A stretch of DNA of 48,573 bases from CAZSNT01 sp964607765 (GTDB lineage Bacteria; Verrucomicrobiota; Lentisphaeria; Oligosphaerales; JABHEG01). The stretch is from positions 1-48,573 of the forward strand of contig CAZSNT010000066.1 of the NCBI GenBank assembly GCA_964607765.1, read 5' to 3'. Positions 1-7,903 of the stretch are shown piece by piece (position 1 is the first letter of the stretch; each line of letters opens with the position of its first letter). The notes under the pieces were generated by a model. That model was not told the DNA's origin and did not search any database. It worked only from the letters and a program-made list of their open reading frames with translations. Made by a program: the position numbers and the translations under genes.

Positions 1-64
1 GCCGAGCACCAGCTCGGCTCCGGTCTTGCCTGTGCGGGACTCCGGAGCCGAGCTGGTGCTCGGC
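1..64. repeat. Perfect 23-bp inverted repeat at the window edge
   Basis: Bases 1-23 are exactly the reverse complement of 42-64, separated by 18 bases. Each arm also contains its own smaller palindrome (GCCGAGC, four bases, GCTCGGC). The whole can fold as one long hairpin or as two small ones. It has no T-tract and no GTAG foot, so it is neither a clear terminator nor a member of the REP-like family described below. It may be cut by the window edge. Confidence 0.75.
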
Positions 65-153
65 GGTCCCAGGGAAGAGCTTGCGTGGCGGCGAGAACCG
101 TGTTCTGAGACAACCCCTGTCCTGTCGTGAGCTGTATCGTGTTGGGCGAGGCG

Positions 154-185
154 CCCCGGGTCAGGAACCCCGGGGCTACGGGGGG
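154..185 (-). repeat. REP-like hairpin with GTAG foot
   Basis: CCCCGGG (154-160) pairs with CCCGGGG (169-175). It is followed by CTAC (176-179) and six G, so the minus strand reads CCCCCC-GTAG-hairpin. The tail CTACGGGGGGAG also follows the hairpin at 23089. A GC-rich hairpin with a GTAG tetranucleotide at its 5' foot is the usual form of REP sequences. It lies about 100 bases upstream of the first gene. Confidence 0.6.
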
Positions 186-280
186 AGCGCGGGGAAACTC
201 GCCGGACCTTGCCGTCGGAAGTCCCGGGGGATATTTTCGGGATCGTGACAATCAGACGACAGCAAAGACGGGGCAGACAA

Positions 281-757
281 GTGCGGTCCTCTACTTTCCG
301 TTCCTTCCTGGCAGCCCTCGCGTTCTGTGCAACAGCATCTGCCGAGGGCAGCATGGCGCACCGGCTGGTGTGCTACGTGCCGAACCGTGTCCTGGACGCG
401 CTGGATTTGGTACGGGCGCGCGTCCGCGTCGGACCGGGACTGGCCGCGGGTGTGCGTGCGACCGAGGCCGCGGACGCTTTCGCGGGCTCGTACTTGTCTG
501 TCTACGCCGGGCTCCCCGGGCCTCGTGGCCGCAAGACGCCGCGCCTGCCTGTCGGTCTGGAAAGCCGCACCGGTGTGGAAGCGAGCGTCCTGGACGCATC
601 CACCGGCGTCGGTATGGGCCCGGACTACTCGACAGCGGAAACAGGCGCAAGCCTGCATCTGGCCATCCTCGGCTTTGATGTGGGAGTCGACCTGGTCGAA
701 GCCTGTGACCTCGTCCTCGGACTCCTGTTCATCGACGTACTCAACGACGACCTGTGA
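281..757 (+). CDS. Small secreted protein of unknown function
   Basis: I do not recognise a named family. With the GTG start at 281 the product is 158 residues and begins with a signal peptide (MRSSTFRSFLAALAFCATASA), cleaved near residue 21. The mature part is rich in Val, Gly, Leu and Asp, with short alternating hydrophobic stretches such as LDLVRARVRVGPGLAAGVR and ILGFDVGVDLVEACDLVLG, which suggest a small beta-rich secreted or surface protein. An in-frame ATG at 209 would add 24 mainly charged residues before the signal peptide, so 281 is preferred, although no strong ribosome site is seen. The sulfatase starts 17 bases downstream, so the two may be cotranscribed. Confidence 0.6.
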   Translation: MRSSTFRSFLAALAFCATASAEGSMAHRLVCYVPNRVLDALDLVRARVRVGPGLAAGVRATEAADAFAGSYLSVYAGLPGPRGRKTPRLPVGLESRTGVEASVLDASTGVGMGPDYSTAETGASLHLAILGFDVGVDLVEACDLVLGLLFIDVLNDDL

Positions 758-774
758 AAGGAAAGACGCCACGC

Positions 775-2508
775 ATGCCTGACACACAACGCCCCAACGT
801 CATTTTCGTACTCACCGACGATCAAGGCTACGCCGACCTGGGCTGCACGGGGAACCCCTGGATCCAGACGCCGAACATCGACGGTTTCTACCAGGACTGC
901 GTGCGCTTCCCCGACTTCCATGTGCAGCCGCTGTGTACGCCCACACGCGGCGCGCTGATGAGCGGGCACCGCCCCATCCGCAACGGCGCGTGGGCAACCT
1001 GCTGGGGCCGTTCCATCCTGCGCCGGTCCGAGGTCACGGTCGCGAACGTGTTCGCGGACAACGGCTACGCCACAGGCATGTTCGGCAAGTGGCACCTCGG
1101 CGACAACTATCCGTACCGCCCACAGGACCGCGGCTTCCAACACGTGGTTGCGCACAAAGGCGGCGGCGTGGGACAGACACCGGATTTCTGGGGCAACAAC
1201 TACTTCGACGACACCTACTTCGAGAACGGCGTGCCGCGCGCCTGCGAAGGCTATTGCACCGACGTCTGGTTCCATGAAGGACTGAAGTTCATTGAAGCCA
1301 ATCGAGACCGCCCGTTTCTCGCCTACATCGCGACCAACGCGCCGCACTCGCCCTACCTGGTCGCCGAACGCTATCGCAAGCTCTACGACGGCAATCCGGA
1401 CATTCCCAACCCGCCCTTCTACGGCATGATCACCAACATCGATGAGAACTTCGGCAAGCTCGACGCGAAGCTCGCGGAGTGGGGGCTGCAGCAGAACACC
1501 ATTCTCATCTTCATGACAGACAACGGCAGCAGTGGCGGCGCGGACCTGGACAAGGGCGGCTACTGCACGCAAGGCTACAACGCGGGCATGCGCGGCAAGA
1601 AAGGCTCCTACTACGACGGCGGCCATCGTGTGCCGTTCTTCATCCGTTGGCCCGCGGCAGGCATCGAGGGTGGTCGGGACCTGGACGAGATGGTTCTCGA
1701 CGTCGATTTTCTTCCCACCCTCATCGAGCTCTGCGGCCTCCAGCCGCCGGACGGTGTGCAGTTCGACGGAATGAGCGCAGCAGGCCTGCTGCGCGGCACT
1801 CAGGCAGCCCTGGCGGAGCGCGTACACTTCCTGCAAATCAGACAGAGCACAGATCCGCCGCAGCGGGACCGGAACTGCACCATGACCCGGGACTGGCGCC
1901 TGGTGTTCGGCCGAGAGCTCTACGACATCAAGGCAGATCCCGAGCAGCGCCACGATGTGGCAAGTCAGCACCCGGACGTAGTGGCCCGCCTGCAGGCAGC
2001 CCACAACACGTGGTGGGACGAGGTGATGCCCTGGTTCGACAAAGTCTGTCCGATCAGCCTGGGCAATGCGGCTGAGAACCCCACGACACTCGACGCCATG
2101 GACGTGATGGGCGACGTGGCCTGGAATCAGCGCCACATCCTGGCCGCCCAGAAGAGCACCGGGCAGTGGACTGTCGACGTCGAGAAGACAGGCAAGTACC
2201 GCTTCTCGTTACGGCGCTGGCCGCCCGAACGCGACCTGGGCATCTGCGACGTCGTCCCGGACGCCGAGGCGCAGGACATAGCGCCGTACGGCAGGGGCGA
2301 CGCTGTTGTCACGGCGATTAGCCCGGTCGCTGTGCGCCTGAGCCTGTTCGACACCGAAGTGCGCGCGCCGGTGGAACCGGACGCGCACGAGACGGTCCTA
2401 ACTGTTGAGTTGGACCAAACAGGTGTCACCAAGCTGGATGCGTGGTTCGTGGACGAAGACGGCAAGGAACGCGGCGCCTACTACGTGACCGTCGAGTGGC
2501 TGGGCTGA
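775..2508 (+). CDS. S1-family sulfatase (arylsulfatase)
   Basis: This 577-residue protein should hydrolyse sulfate esters, probably of a glycan. The first strand FVLTDDQGYADLG carries metal ligands Asp15 and Asp16. CTPTRGALMSG (from Cys54) is the C-x-P-S/T-R signature in which Cys becomes formylglycine. FMTDNGSSGG holds the later Asp-Asn metal pair. After the catalytic domain a C-terminal segment (about 455-577, including GKYRFSLRRWP) looks like a beta-sandwich. ATG 775 is preceded by AAAGGA; an upstream in-frame GTG at 754 overlaps the previous stop and is less likely. No signal peptide is visible, so export is not shown. The maturase needed for formylglycine is not in the window. The substrate cannot be named. 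Confidence 0.93.
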   Translation: MPDTQRPNVIFVLTDDQGYADLGCTGNPWIQTPNIDGFYQDCVRFPDFHVQPLCTPTRGALMSGHRPIRNGAWATCWGRSILRRSEVTVANVFADNGYATGMFGKWHLGDNYPYRPQDRGFQHVVAHKGGGVGQTPDFWGNNYFDDTYFENGVPRACEGYCTDVWFHEGLKFIEANRDRPFLAYIATNAPHSPYLVAERYRKLYDGNPDIPNPPFYGMITNIDENFGKLDAKLAEWGLQQNTILIFMTDNGSSGGADLDKGGYCTQGYNAGMRGKKGSYYDGGHRVPFFIRWPAAGIEGGRDLDEMVLDVDFLPTLIELCGLQPPDGVQFDGMSAAGLLRGTQAALAERVHFLQIRQSTDPPQRDRNCTMTRDWRLVFGRELYDIKADPEQRHDVASQHPDVVARLQAAHNTWWDEVMPWFDKVCPISLGNAAENPTTLDAMDVMGDVAWNQRHILAAQKSTGQWTVDVEKTGKYRFSLRRWPPERDLGICDVVPDAEAQDIAPYGRGDAVVTAISPVAVRLSLFDTEVRAPVEPDAHETVLTVELDQTGVTKLDAWFVDEDGKERGAYYVTVEWLG

Positions 2509-2618
2509 TGTGCTTTGGTCTTCCGCATCCGCGACATGAGTCATGGCGTCACTGAATTATTGAGTCACTGGCCGAATCAGGCCTGCGCCATACGCCTGCA
2601 GCGCGAGAAAGAACACAG

Positions 2619-3488
2619 ATGAGAGCCTCCACGGTCGTGACGCTCCTGGCAGCTGGCGCCCTCGCCCTCTCGACTTCAGCTGCCCAAGCCCAGGCCGTTG
2701 CGCCGGGCGACCGGGACCTGGTCCTGGACGTGTGTACCCGCTGCCACGGTCTTGACTACTACGTCACGCCGCGCTCGCGCAAGTCGTGGGAGCTGACCGT
2801 CTACAACATGCAGAGCTACTACGGCGACGAGGAAGAGAGCTTCTCCGAGCAGGAAGCGGAGATCGTGATCGACTATCTGACCGAGTTCTTCGACGAAGAT
2901 TCGGAGCTCGATCCGATGGAGCACTTCAGCGAGACCCCGCCCGACACTTACGCCGCGGCAGTCGCCGAACCGGCGGTCGCGGAAGCCGCTCCCGCTGTGC
3001 CTGAGACCGTTCAGGAACCTGCACGGGAACCAACCCCCGTCGCTGCGGCAGCCGCCCCGCCCGTGGCGAAGCCGCTGCCAGACCGCGTTCGACGTCGACT
3101 CGAATCGCCCCCGTGGCGGCCGGGCAGAACGCTGTTACTGTGTGCCGAGCACTCCGGCTATGTCGCCGTTCTTGCGCTGCTGACGCTGCTCGTGACCGGG
3201 CACAGCCGACGCAAGCTCCGCCGTCGGTTCCGGCCTGTGCACATTGCTGCCGCCCTCGTGCTGTTCCTCTCCCTCGCGTCCCACGGCCTCGTCTACCTGG
3301 CCCGGTACGGCAACCCGCCGGTGCTCTGGTACTGGTTCGGTGTCCTCTCGTTCCTGGTGCTCGTCCTCGCCCAAGTCCAGGGAATTGTGCGCAAACGCTT
3401 CGGACGCACATTCCTGAGGATTCACATGGCCGCAGGCTACGCCGGCCTGACCTTGGCCGTCCTGCACTGGGTGTGGGCTTGGCTGTAG
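2619..3488 (+). CDS. Membrane cytochrome: heme c domain fused to a four-helix bis-His (heme b-like) domain
   Basis: This 289-residue protein probably moves electrons across or along the membrane. A signal peptide (1 to about 24) precedes a small c-type cytochrome domain with one heme site, CTRCH at 39-43; it resembles the compact heme domains of quinohemoprotein dehydrogenases. An Ala/Pro/Glu linker (about 108-165) leads to four hydrophobic helices (about 171-193, 207-229, 235-257, 264-288). His208 and His222 on helix 2 and His269 and His283 on helix 4 are both 14 apart, the spacing used by ferric-reductase and b561-type proteins to bind two stacked hemes b. No flavin or NAD(P) domain is present. 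It lies 20 bases before the next gene, so the two are probably cotranscribed. Confidence 0.75.
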   Translation: MRASTVVTLLAAGALALSTSAAQAQAVAPGDRDLVLDVCTRCHGLDYYVTPRSRKSWELTVYNMQSYYGDEEESFSEQEAEIVIDYLTEFFDEDSELDPMEHFSETPPDTYAAAVAEPAVAEAAPAVPETVQEPAREPTPVAAAAAPPVAKPLPDRVRRRLESPPWRPGRTLLLCAEHSGYVAVLALLTLLVTGHSRRKLRRRFRPVHIAAALVLFLSLASHGLVYLARYGNPPVLWYWFGVLSFLVLVLAQVQGIVRKRFGRTFLRIHMAAGYAGLTLAVLHWVWAWL

Positions 3489-3508
3489 AGCAGCGAAAGG
3501 ACTCACCC

Positions 3509-5356
3509 GTGACTCAGTGCAAACGTCTTGCGGTTGTCGGATTCGACTCCATCTCTCTGCCCTTCCTCGACACGTTCGTTCAACGCGGTGTGATGCCCAA
3601 CGTGAAGCGGCTGATGGACACCGGATGCACCACGCAAACCTGGCCGTGCTACCCGATGGAGACCGCCACCAACTGGGCCTGCCTGGCAACTGGCGCAACA
3701 CCTGCCGTGCACGGCTGTAACATGGCCATGCCGGAGCCCGGCGGCCCGGTGCGCCGGGCCATCCAGGCGTTCCCGGGCGACTACTGCAAGGCGGAACAGC
3801 TTTGGACCGCTGCTCAACGTGCAGGCAAGCAGTCCATCATCTTCGATTGGACACAGTCGTGGCCGCTGCCGAACGCCGACCGCATCTTCCACGTGGGCGA
3901 AGACGGGCGGCCGCACAACGCCATTCGCGCCCTGCAGGAAGTGTGTGCGTACACAAGTAATCCGGGCATCCCGGAGAGCTTCCACGTCAGACGTGTTGCG
4001 GTTGTCCCCGCTCGAGGCTGGTCGAACGCCCCGGCCGGGGCCCTCGAGTTCGAGATGCCGGTCACCCCGACTGCGGGCGGACGGTTTGGCGGACCTGGCT
4101 TGACCTACGAGTATGCTGGAGTGTCCGGCCTGATTGCACGCATTGACAGAGGCCCTGAGGGCTACGATTCTGTCGCCGTCTTTGCCAGCCGCGCCGCGGC
4201 CGAACCGCTGTTCCGCGTGCGGCTCGGCGAATGGTCGGACTGGGCACTGCACACATTCACGGCTGACGGCGAACAGATCCGGGCACACGTGCGCGGCAAA
4301 CTCCTCGAACTGTCACCGGACGGACAGCGTGTGCACCTGTACCTGAGCGAGATCTATCCGGCCGACGGATTCAGTGTCCCCGCGGAACTCGCCGGCGAAC
4401 TGACCGACGTCTGCGGCCCCTACGTCATCCAGTGCTCCCGACAGCAGGTGGTGATCGGGAACGCGTCCGACATCACGACGTATTTCGAAGAACAACAGTA
4501 CATGGGTGAGTGGTACCGCAAGGCAGCCGGTCACCTGCTCGGTACGCGGGACTGGGATCTGTTCATGTTCAAGTGGCACGGCCCGGATTGGACCAACCAC
4601 CTGACCATGTACATGATCGACGACGAGCATGCCATGTACGATCCCGCACGCGCCGAGGAGGGCTGGGGCTACTGGGACCGGCTCATGGGGCTCGGCGACC
4701 GTATCGTCGGAACGGTGATCGAGGCGGCGGGCCCGGACGCTGCCGTCGCGCTTGTATCGGACCACGGCGGCAGCACGAACTACGGCGGACGACATCCGAA
4801 CACCGCGGCGCAGGTTGTTCAGGACCTCGGCCTTCAGGACAAAGCGTGGGCGTTGCACCACTACGTCTACGTCAACACCACGGACCGCTTCACCAACGGC
4901 ACGGTAGAGCCGGAAAGCGCGGAGTTCCACAGCATCCGCGACGCGCTCATGGAAGCCCTGCTCGACGCGAAAGACGAGCACGGCCGGCATGCGTATCGCA
5001 GCGTTCTGCCCATGGAGGACGCTGCCCGTCTCGGCGTGGCTGGGTCATTTGCCGGCGACATCTTCATCGTGCCCGCGCCGCCGCACAAGCCGACCAAGGC
5101 TGAATTCATGGCCGCGCACCCACCCGAGAAGCGCGGGACGTGGGACTGGCCGAAACTGAACTCCGGCGGCCACTCCGACGACTCCTACTTCATCCTCAGC
5201 GGTCCGGGCATACGCCAGGGCTACCGTCGGAGCAGCCCCACACGCATAACCAGCGTCGCCCCCACCCTGGCCTCCGCGCTCGGCATCCCCGTGCCCCGCG
5301 ACGCCGACGGCACCGTGCTCCAGGATTTCCTGGAAGCGTGCCGTGCGAAGGAGTAG
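3509..5356 (+). CDS. Alkaline-phosphatase-superfamily hydrolase (type I phosphodiesterase-like)
   Basis: This 615-residue protein belongs to the metal-dependent alkaline phosphatase superfamily and probably cleaves phosphate mono- or diesters. VVGFDS supplies the first metal Asp (13). TATNWACLATGATPAVHG (from Thr52) matches the nucleophile region of type I phosphodiesterases and nucleotide pyrophosphatases. FKWHGPDWTNH, ALVSDHGGS and NSGGHSDD provide the later Asp and His metal ligands. GTG 3509 is chosen because CGAAAGG lies 8 bases upstream and the conserved fold begins at once; the longer frame from 3113 only runs antisense-like over the preceding gene. It has no signal peptide. The substrate is unknown. 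Confidence 0.88.
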   Translation: MTQCKRLAVVGFDSISLPFLDTFVQRGVMPNVKRLMDTGCTTQTWPCYPMETATNWACLATGATPAVHGCNMAMPEPGGPVRRAIQAFPGDYCKAEQLWTAAQRAGKQSIIFDWTQSWPLPNADRIFHVGEDGRPHNAIRALQEVCAYTSNPGIPESFHVRRVAVVPARGWSNAPAGALEFEMPVTPTAGGRFGGPGLTYEYAGVSGLIARIDRGPEGYDSVAVFASRAAAEPLFRVRLGEWSDWALHTFTADGEQIRAHVRGKLLELSPDGQRVHLYLSEIYPADGFSVPAELAGELTDVCGPYVIQCSRQQVVIGNASDITTYFEEQQYMGEWYRKAAGHLLGTRDWDLFMFKWHGPDWTNHLTMYMIDDEHAMYDPARAEEGWGYWDRLMGLGDRIVGTVIEAAGPDAAVALVSDHGGSTNYGGRHPNTAAQVVQDLGLQDKAWALHHYVYVNTTDRFTNGTVEPESAEFHSIRDALMEALLDAKDEHGRHAYRSVLPMEDAARLGVAGSFAGDIFIVPAPPHKPTKAEFMAAHPPEKRGTWDWPKLNSGGHSDDSYFILSGPGIRQGYRRSSPTRITSVAPTLASALGIPVPRDADGTVLQDFLEACRAKE

Positions 5357-5469
5357 AGGAGGCGTCTGTACCCGCAGACCCGATCGATCCAGTCGATCTC
5401 GTCGACAGCTCATCCTGTCGGCATCACGAGATGCAGCGGCGCCGCAAGCCGACGGCACCAGTTTCGCGC

Positions 5470-5497
5470 GACAGCCGCATTCCCCCGTACGGCTGTC
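5470..5497. repeat. Stem-loop downstream of the hydrolase gene
   Basis: GACAGCCG (5470-5477) and CGGCTGTC (5490-5497) form a perfect 8-bp stem with a 12-base loop, 113 bases after the preceding stop codon. There is no following T-run, so it is only a possible processing or termination structure. Confidence 0.35.
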
Positions 5498-5508
5498 ACA
5501 GTAACGGT

Positions 5509-5533
5509 GCCCGGCTCAGGAGAGCCGGGCTGC
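5509..5533 (-). repeat. REP-like hairpin, variant foot
   Basis: GCCCGGCTC (5509-5517), loop AGGA, GAGCCGGGC (5522-5530) make a perfect 9-bp stem, nearly identical to the hairpins at 23089 and 48546. The foot reads CTGC (5530-5533), so the minus strand has GCAG where the other copies have GTAG. It is intergenic between the phosphodiesterase-like gene and the SHD1/PQQ gene. Confidence 0.65.
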
Positions 5534-5636
5534 AGGGGCTGCCTCACGCAACTGGCGCGTTACAGCAGTCGGTCCGCCATGCTTGCGTTTGCCGCGCACA
5601 TCGGATAGCTTGAGTTGCGCAAACAGGAGAAAGCCC

Positions 5637-7142
5637 ATGCGTGTGACCCGCCCCTCCCTGACGCCGTCCATCGCTCTGCTGGCTGTTCTCGTCGTGACCA
5701 TCTGTTGTCCCACGCAGGGACAAGGAGGAGCGGCAACGTTTCGCGACTTCCACGACCGGCAAGGCCGCGCGATCCGGGCACGGCTTTTGCGCGTTCGTGA
5801 TGAGAAAGTGACGATCGAGCGCGAAGACGGCAAGCAGTTCACCGTCTCGTTCTCGGCTTTGTCCGAGGCGGACCAGGACTACATCCGCGGCCTGGCTTCC
5901 CGGGACAGCTCCTCGGCCGACAGGGGAGGCAGGTCAACGGGTACGTCTGCCGGCAACTGGCCGTGTTTCCGCGGCCCGACGGGTATGGGCCTGAGCAAGG
6001 CCGCCGGCTTGCCCGTGACATGGAGCAGCACGCAGAACATTGCCTGGCGGCGGCCGTTACCGGGGCCCGGGGCATCGAGTCCCATTGTGATCGATGACCG
6101 TGTCTACGTGACCTGTCACAGCGGCTACCTGATTCCGGGCCAGCCCCCGGGACGCCAGGAGGACTTGAAACGCCATCTCATTGCAGTCCAGGTCAACGAC
6201 GGGCGGGTCATTTGGGATAAGACCGTGCCTGCCGCGCTGCCGGAGCAATCGCGGATTCGTGACCATGGGTTCGCCGCCAACACGCCCGTTGCGGACGAGG
6301 CGGGGGTCGTGGTGTTTTTCGGCAAGTCCGGTGTCATCGCCTTTGACCATACCGGACGTCAGGTGTGGAAGGCTGACGTAGGGTCAAAGACCCATGGCTG
6401 GGGCGCCTCCGCGTCGCCGATCCTCTACAAAGACATGGTGCTTGTTAATGCGTCGGTGGAGAGCCAGTCGCTGATTGCGCTCGACCGCCAGACCGGGCGC
6501 GAGAAGTGGCGAGCGGGCAACATCCGTGAGGCGTGGAACACGCCGCTTGTCATCGGCAGTGGGCGCGGCAGCCAGGTTGTGGTTGCCACGCGGCCGAAGA
6601 TCCTCTCATTCGATCCTGACTCGGGGAATCCGCTGTGGTCCTGCAACACGGACATCAGTTGGTACATGGTGCCCAGCGTGGTCGAAGCGGACGGGGTTGT
6701 CTACGCGTTGGGCGGCCGCTCGGGAGTAGCGGGGTTGGCGATCCGCTTGGGCGGCCGCGGCGACGTTACGGCATCGCATCGGATGTGGACCAGTCGGAGC
6801 GGGACGAACGTACCGTCGCCGTTGATCCACAGAGGGCACCTTTACTGGGTAAACGACAGCAAAGGCATCGCTTTCTGTGCGGAAGCGCGCACGGGCAGGA
6901 CGGTCTACGAAGAGCCCCTGGAGCGCTGCGGACAGGTGTACGCCTCCCCCGTGCTGGCCGACGGTCACATCTACTACCTGAACCGGCGCGGCAGGGCGTT
7001 TGTGGTTGCGGCTGAGCCGAGGTTCAGGCTTCTGGCAACGAACGAGCTCAACGACGGGAGCATCTTCAACGCGAGCCCCGCCGTCACGGGCAATCGGCTT
7101 CTCATTCGGTCCGACAAGCACCTGTACTGCATCCGGAAGTAG
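5637..7142 (+). CDS. SHD1-domain PQQ-like beta-propeller protein, secreted
   Basis: This 501-residue protein has a hydrophobic signal segment (about 8-28). An SHD1 (SLA1-homology) domain follows at about 35-85 (FRDFHDRQGRAIRARLLRV and LSEADQDYIRGL), a module that is frequent in planctomycete-type secreted proteins. From about residue 107 (NWPCFRGPTGMG) to the end are PQQ-like or BamB-like propeller blades, with recurring forms such as IVIDDRVYVTC, LIALDRQTGREKW and SPVLADGHIYYLN. The PQQ-like blade family is often structural and does not prove bound PQQ, so enzyme activity is not claimed. ATG 5637 has AGGAG 8 bases upstream; an in-frame ATG at 5583 would add a charged leader. It ends convergent with the next minus-strand gene. 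Confidence 0.88.
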   Translation: MRVTRPSLTPSIALLAVLVVTICCPTQGQGGAATFRDFHDRQGRAIRARLLRVRDEKVTIEREDGKQFTVSFSALSEADQDYIRGLASRDSSSADRGGRSTGTSAGNWPCFRGPTGMGLSKAAGLPVTWSSTQNIAWRRPLPGPGASSPIVIDDRVYVTCHSGYLIPGQPPGRQEDLKRHLIAVQVNDGRVIWDKTVPAALPEQSRIRDHGFAANTPVADEAGVVVFFGKSGVIAFDHTGRQVWKADVGSKTHGWGASASPILYKDMVLVNASVESQSLIALDRQTGREKWRAGNIREAWNTPLVIGSGRGSQVVVATRPKILSFDPDSGNPLWSCNTDISWYMVPSVVEADGVVYALGGRSGVAGLAIRLGGRGDVTASHRMWTSRSGTNVPSPLIHRGHLYWVNDSKGIAFCAEARTGRTVYEEPLERCGQVYASPVLADGHIYYLNRRGRAFVVAAEPRFRLLATNELNDGSIFNASPAVTGNRLLIRSDKHLYCIRK

Positions 7143-7226
7143 GGCAGTAGCGCGGCACCCCCGGGCCGCGTGGCGCGGCGATATCCCTCGGTACCGGAGG
7201 TCCCGAGCCGCTGGGGTAGTGGACGC

Positions 7227-7748
7227 CTACCGGCGCCGCTGTTCGAGCTCGCGCCGGAGTCTGGCGTTCTCCTCGCGCAGGCGTCTGACTTCCCGTTTCA
7301 GCTCTGCGATGTCGCCGGCTTCTTCGTCCCCACCCGACCCACCGCGTTTTGCGCGGTCGCGCTGCGGCCCGGTCAGCTCCAGCAGATGGAACTCGCTGCC
7401 ACGCGGATTGTAGATCTCGAGCGTGATCTCTTCGCCCGCCTTCAGTGTCTTGATGAATGCGGTGTGGAGCTCGACGGGGGCGCCCGTGCCGGTCTTATGA
7501 TTCGTGCGGCGTGGCGTCAGCCCGACTGTCTGGCCGATCAGGGCTTTCGGGTTCTCGGCCTTGTTGCCTTTCCAGGTCCGGATCACACGCCCCACTTTGT
7601 AAGTGAATTCGCCGGTCCCAACAGACTGCACAACGCCGCGCACCTGGCCGCTGAATCCCAGTGCGTCCGCCGGTGGTGCGCACATCACGACTTGCGTTGC
7701 CAGGATCCCGCCGATCAGAGCCGTCTCGATTGCCGCTGCCATTTTCAT
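7227..7748 (-). CDS. Small secreted protein with C-terminal coiled coil
   Basis: This 173-residue protein is of unknown function. ATG 7748 has a strong AAGGAGGAG site; the frame extends further upstream without a ribosome site. Residues 1 to about 30 look like a signal peptide ending near PPADA. A central beta-rich part (about 30-125) contains GVVQSVGTGEFTYKVGRV and EITLEIYNPRGSEFHLLEL. An acidic Gly/Glu linker leads to a Leu-heptad segment (IAELKREVRRLREENARL) to the C-terminus, a probable oligomerising coiled coil. It is divergent from recQ and convergent with the PQQ gene. It may associate with the cell envelope, but this is inference. Confidence 0.7.
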   Translation of the reverse strand: MKMAAAIETALIGGILATQVVMCAPPADALGFSGQVRGVVQSVGTGEFTYKVGRVIRTWKGNKAENPKALIGQTVGLTPRRTNHKTGTGAPVELHTAFIKTLKAGEEITLEIYNPRGSEFHLLELTGPQRDRAKRGGSGGDEEAGDIAELKREVRRLREENARLRRELEQRRR

Positions 7749-7803
7749 TCTCAGCTCCTCCTTACTCGACACCGAACAGGCGACACCGCTCCGGGCCTCG
7801 CAC

Positions 7804-7822
7804 AACGACAGACCGTGTCGTT
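7804..7822. promoter_or_regulatory. Inverted repeat in the divergent gap before recQ
   Basis: AACGACA (7804-7810) and TGTCGTT (7816-7822) are perfect 7-bp arms around five bases. They lie between the divergent starts at 7748 (minus) and 7904 (plus). The place and symmetry suit a repressor site, but no matching regulator is identified. Confidence 0.35.
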
Positions 7823-7903
7823 ACTCTACCGCCACATCACGCGTCAAGGCAAGGTCTGTCGATCGCCGATTGTCTGAGTGCTCTTGCCGATGTAACGTTT
7901 GAG

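Noticed and set aside
625..2136. 503-residue minus-strand open frame over the first sulfatase
   Set aside because: It has no recognisable domain and overlaps a clear sulfatase on the other strand. High GC creates long antisense frames.
5470..5497. A firm rho-independent terminator
   Set aside because: The stem is good but there is no T-run after it.
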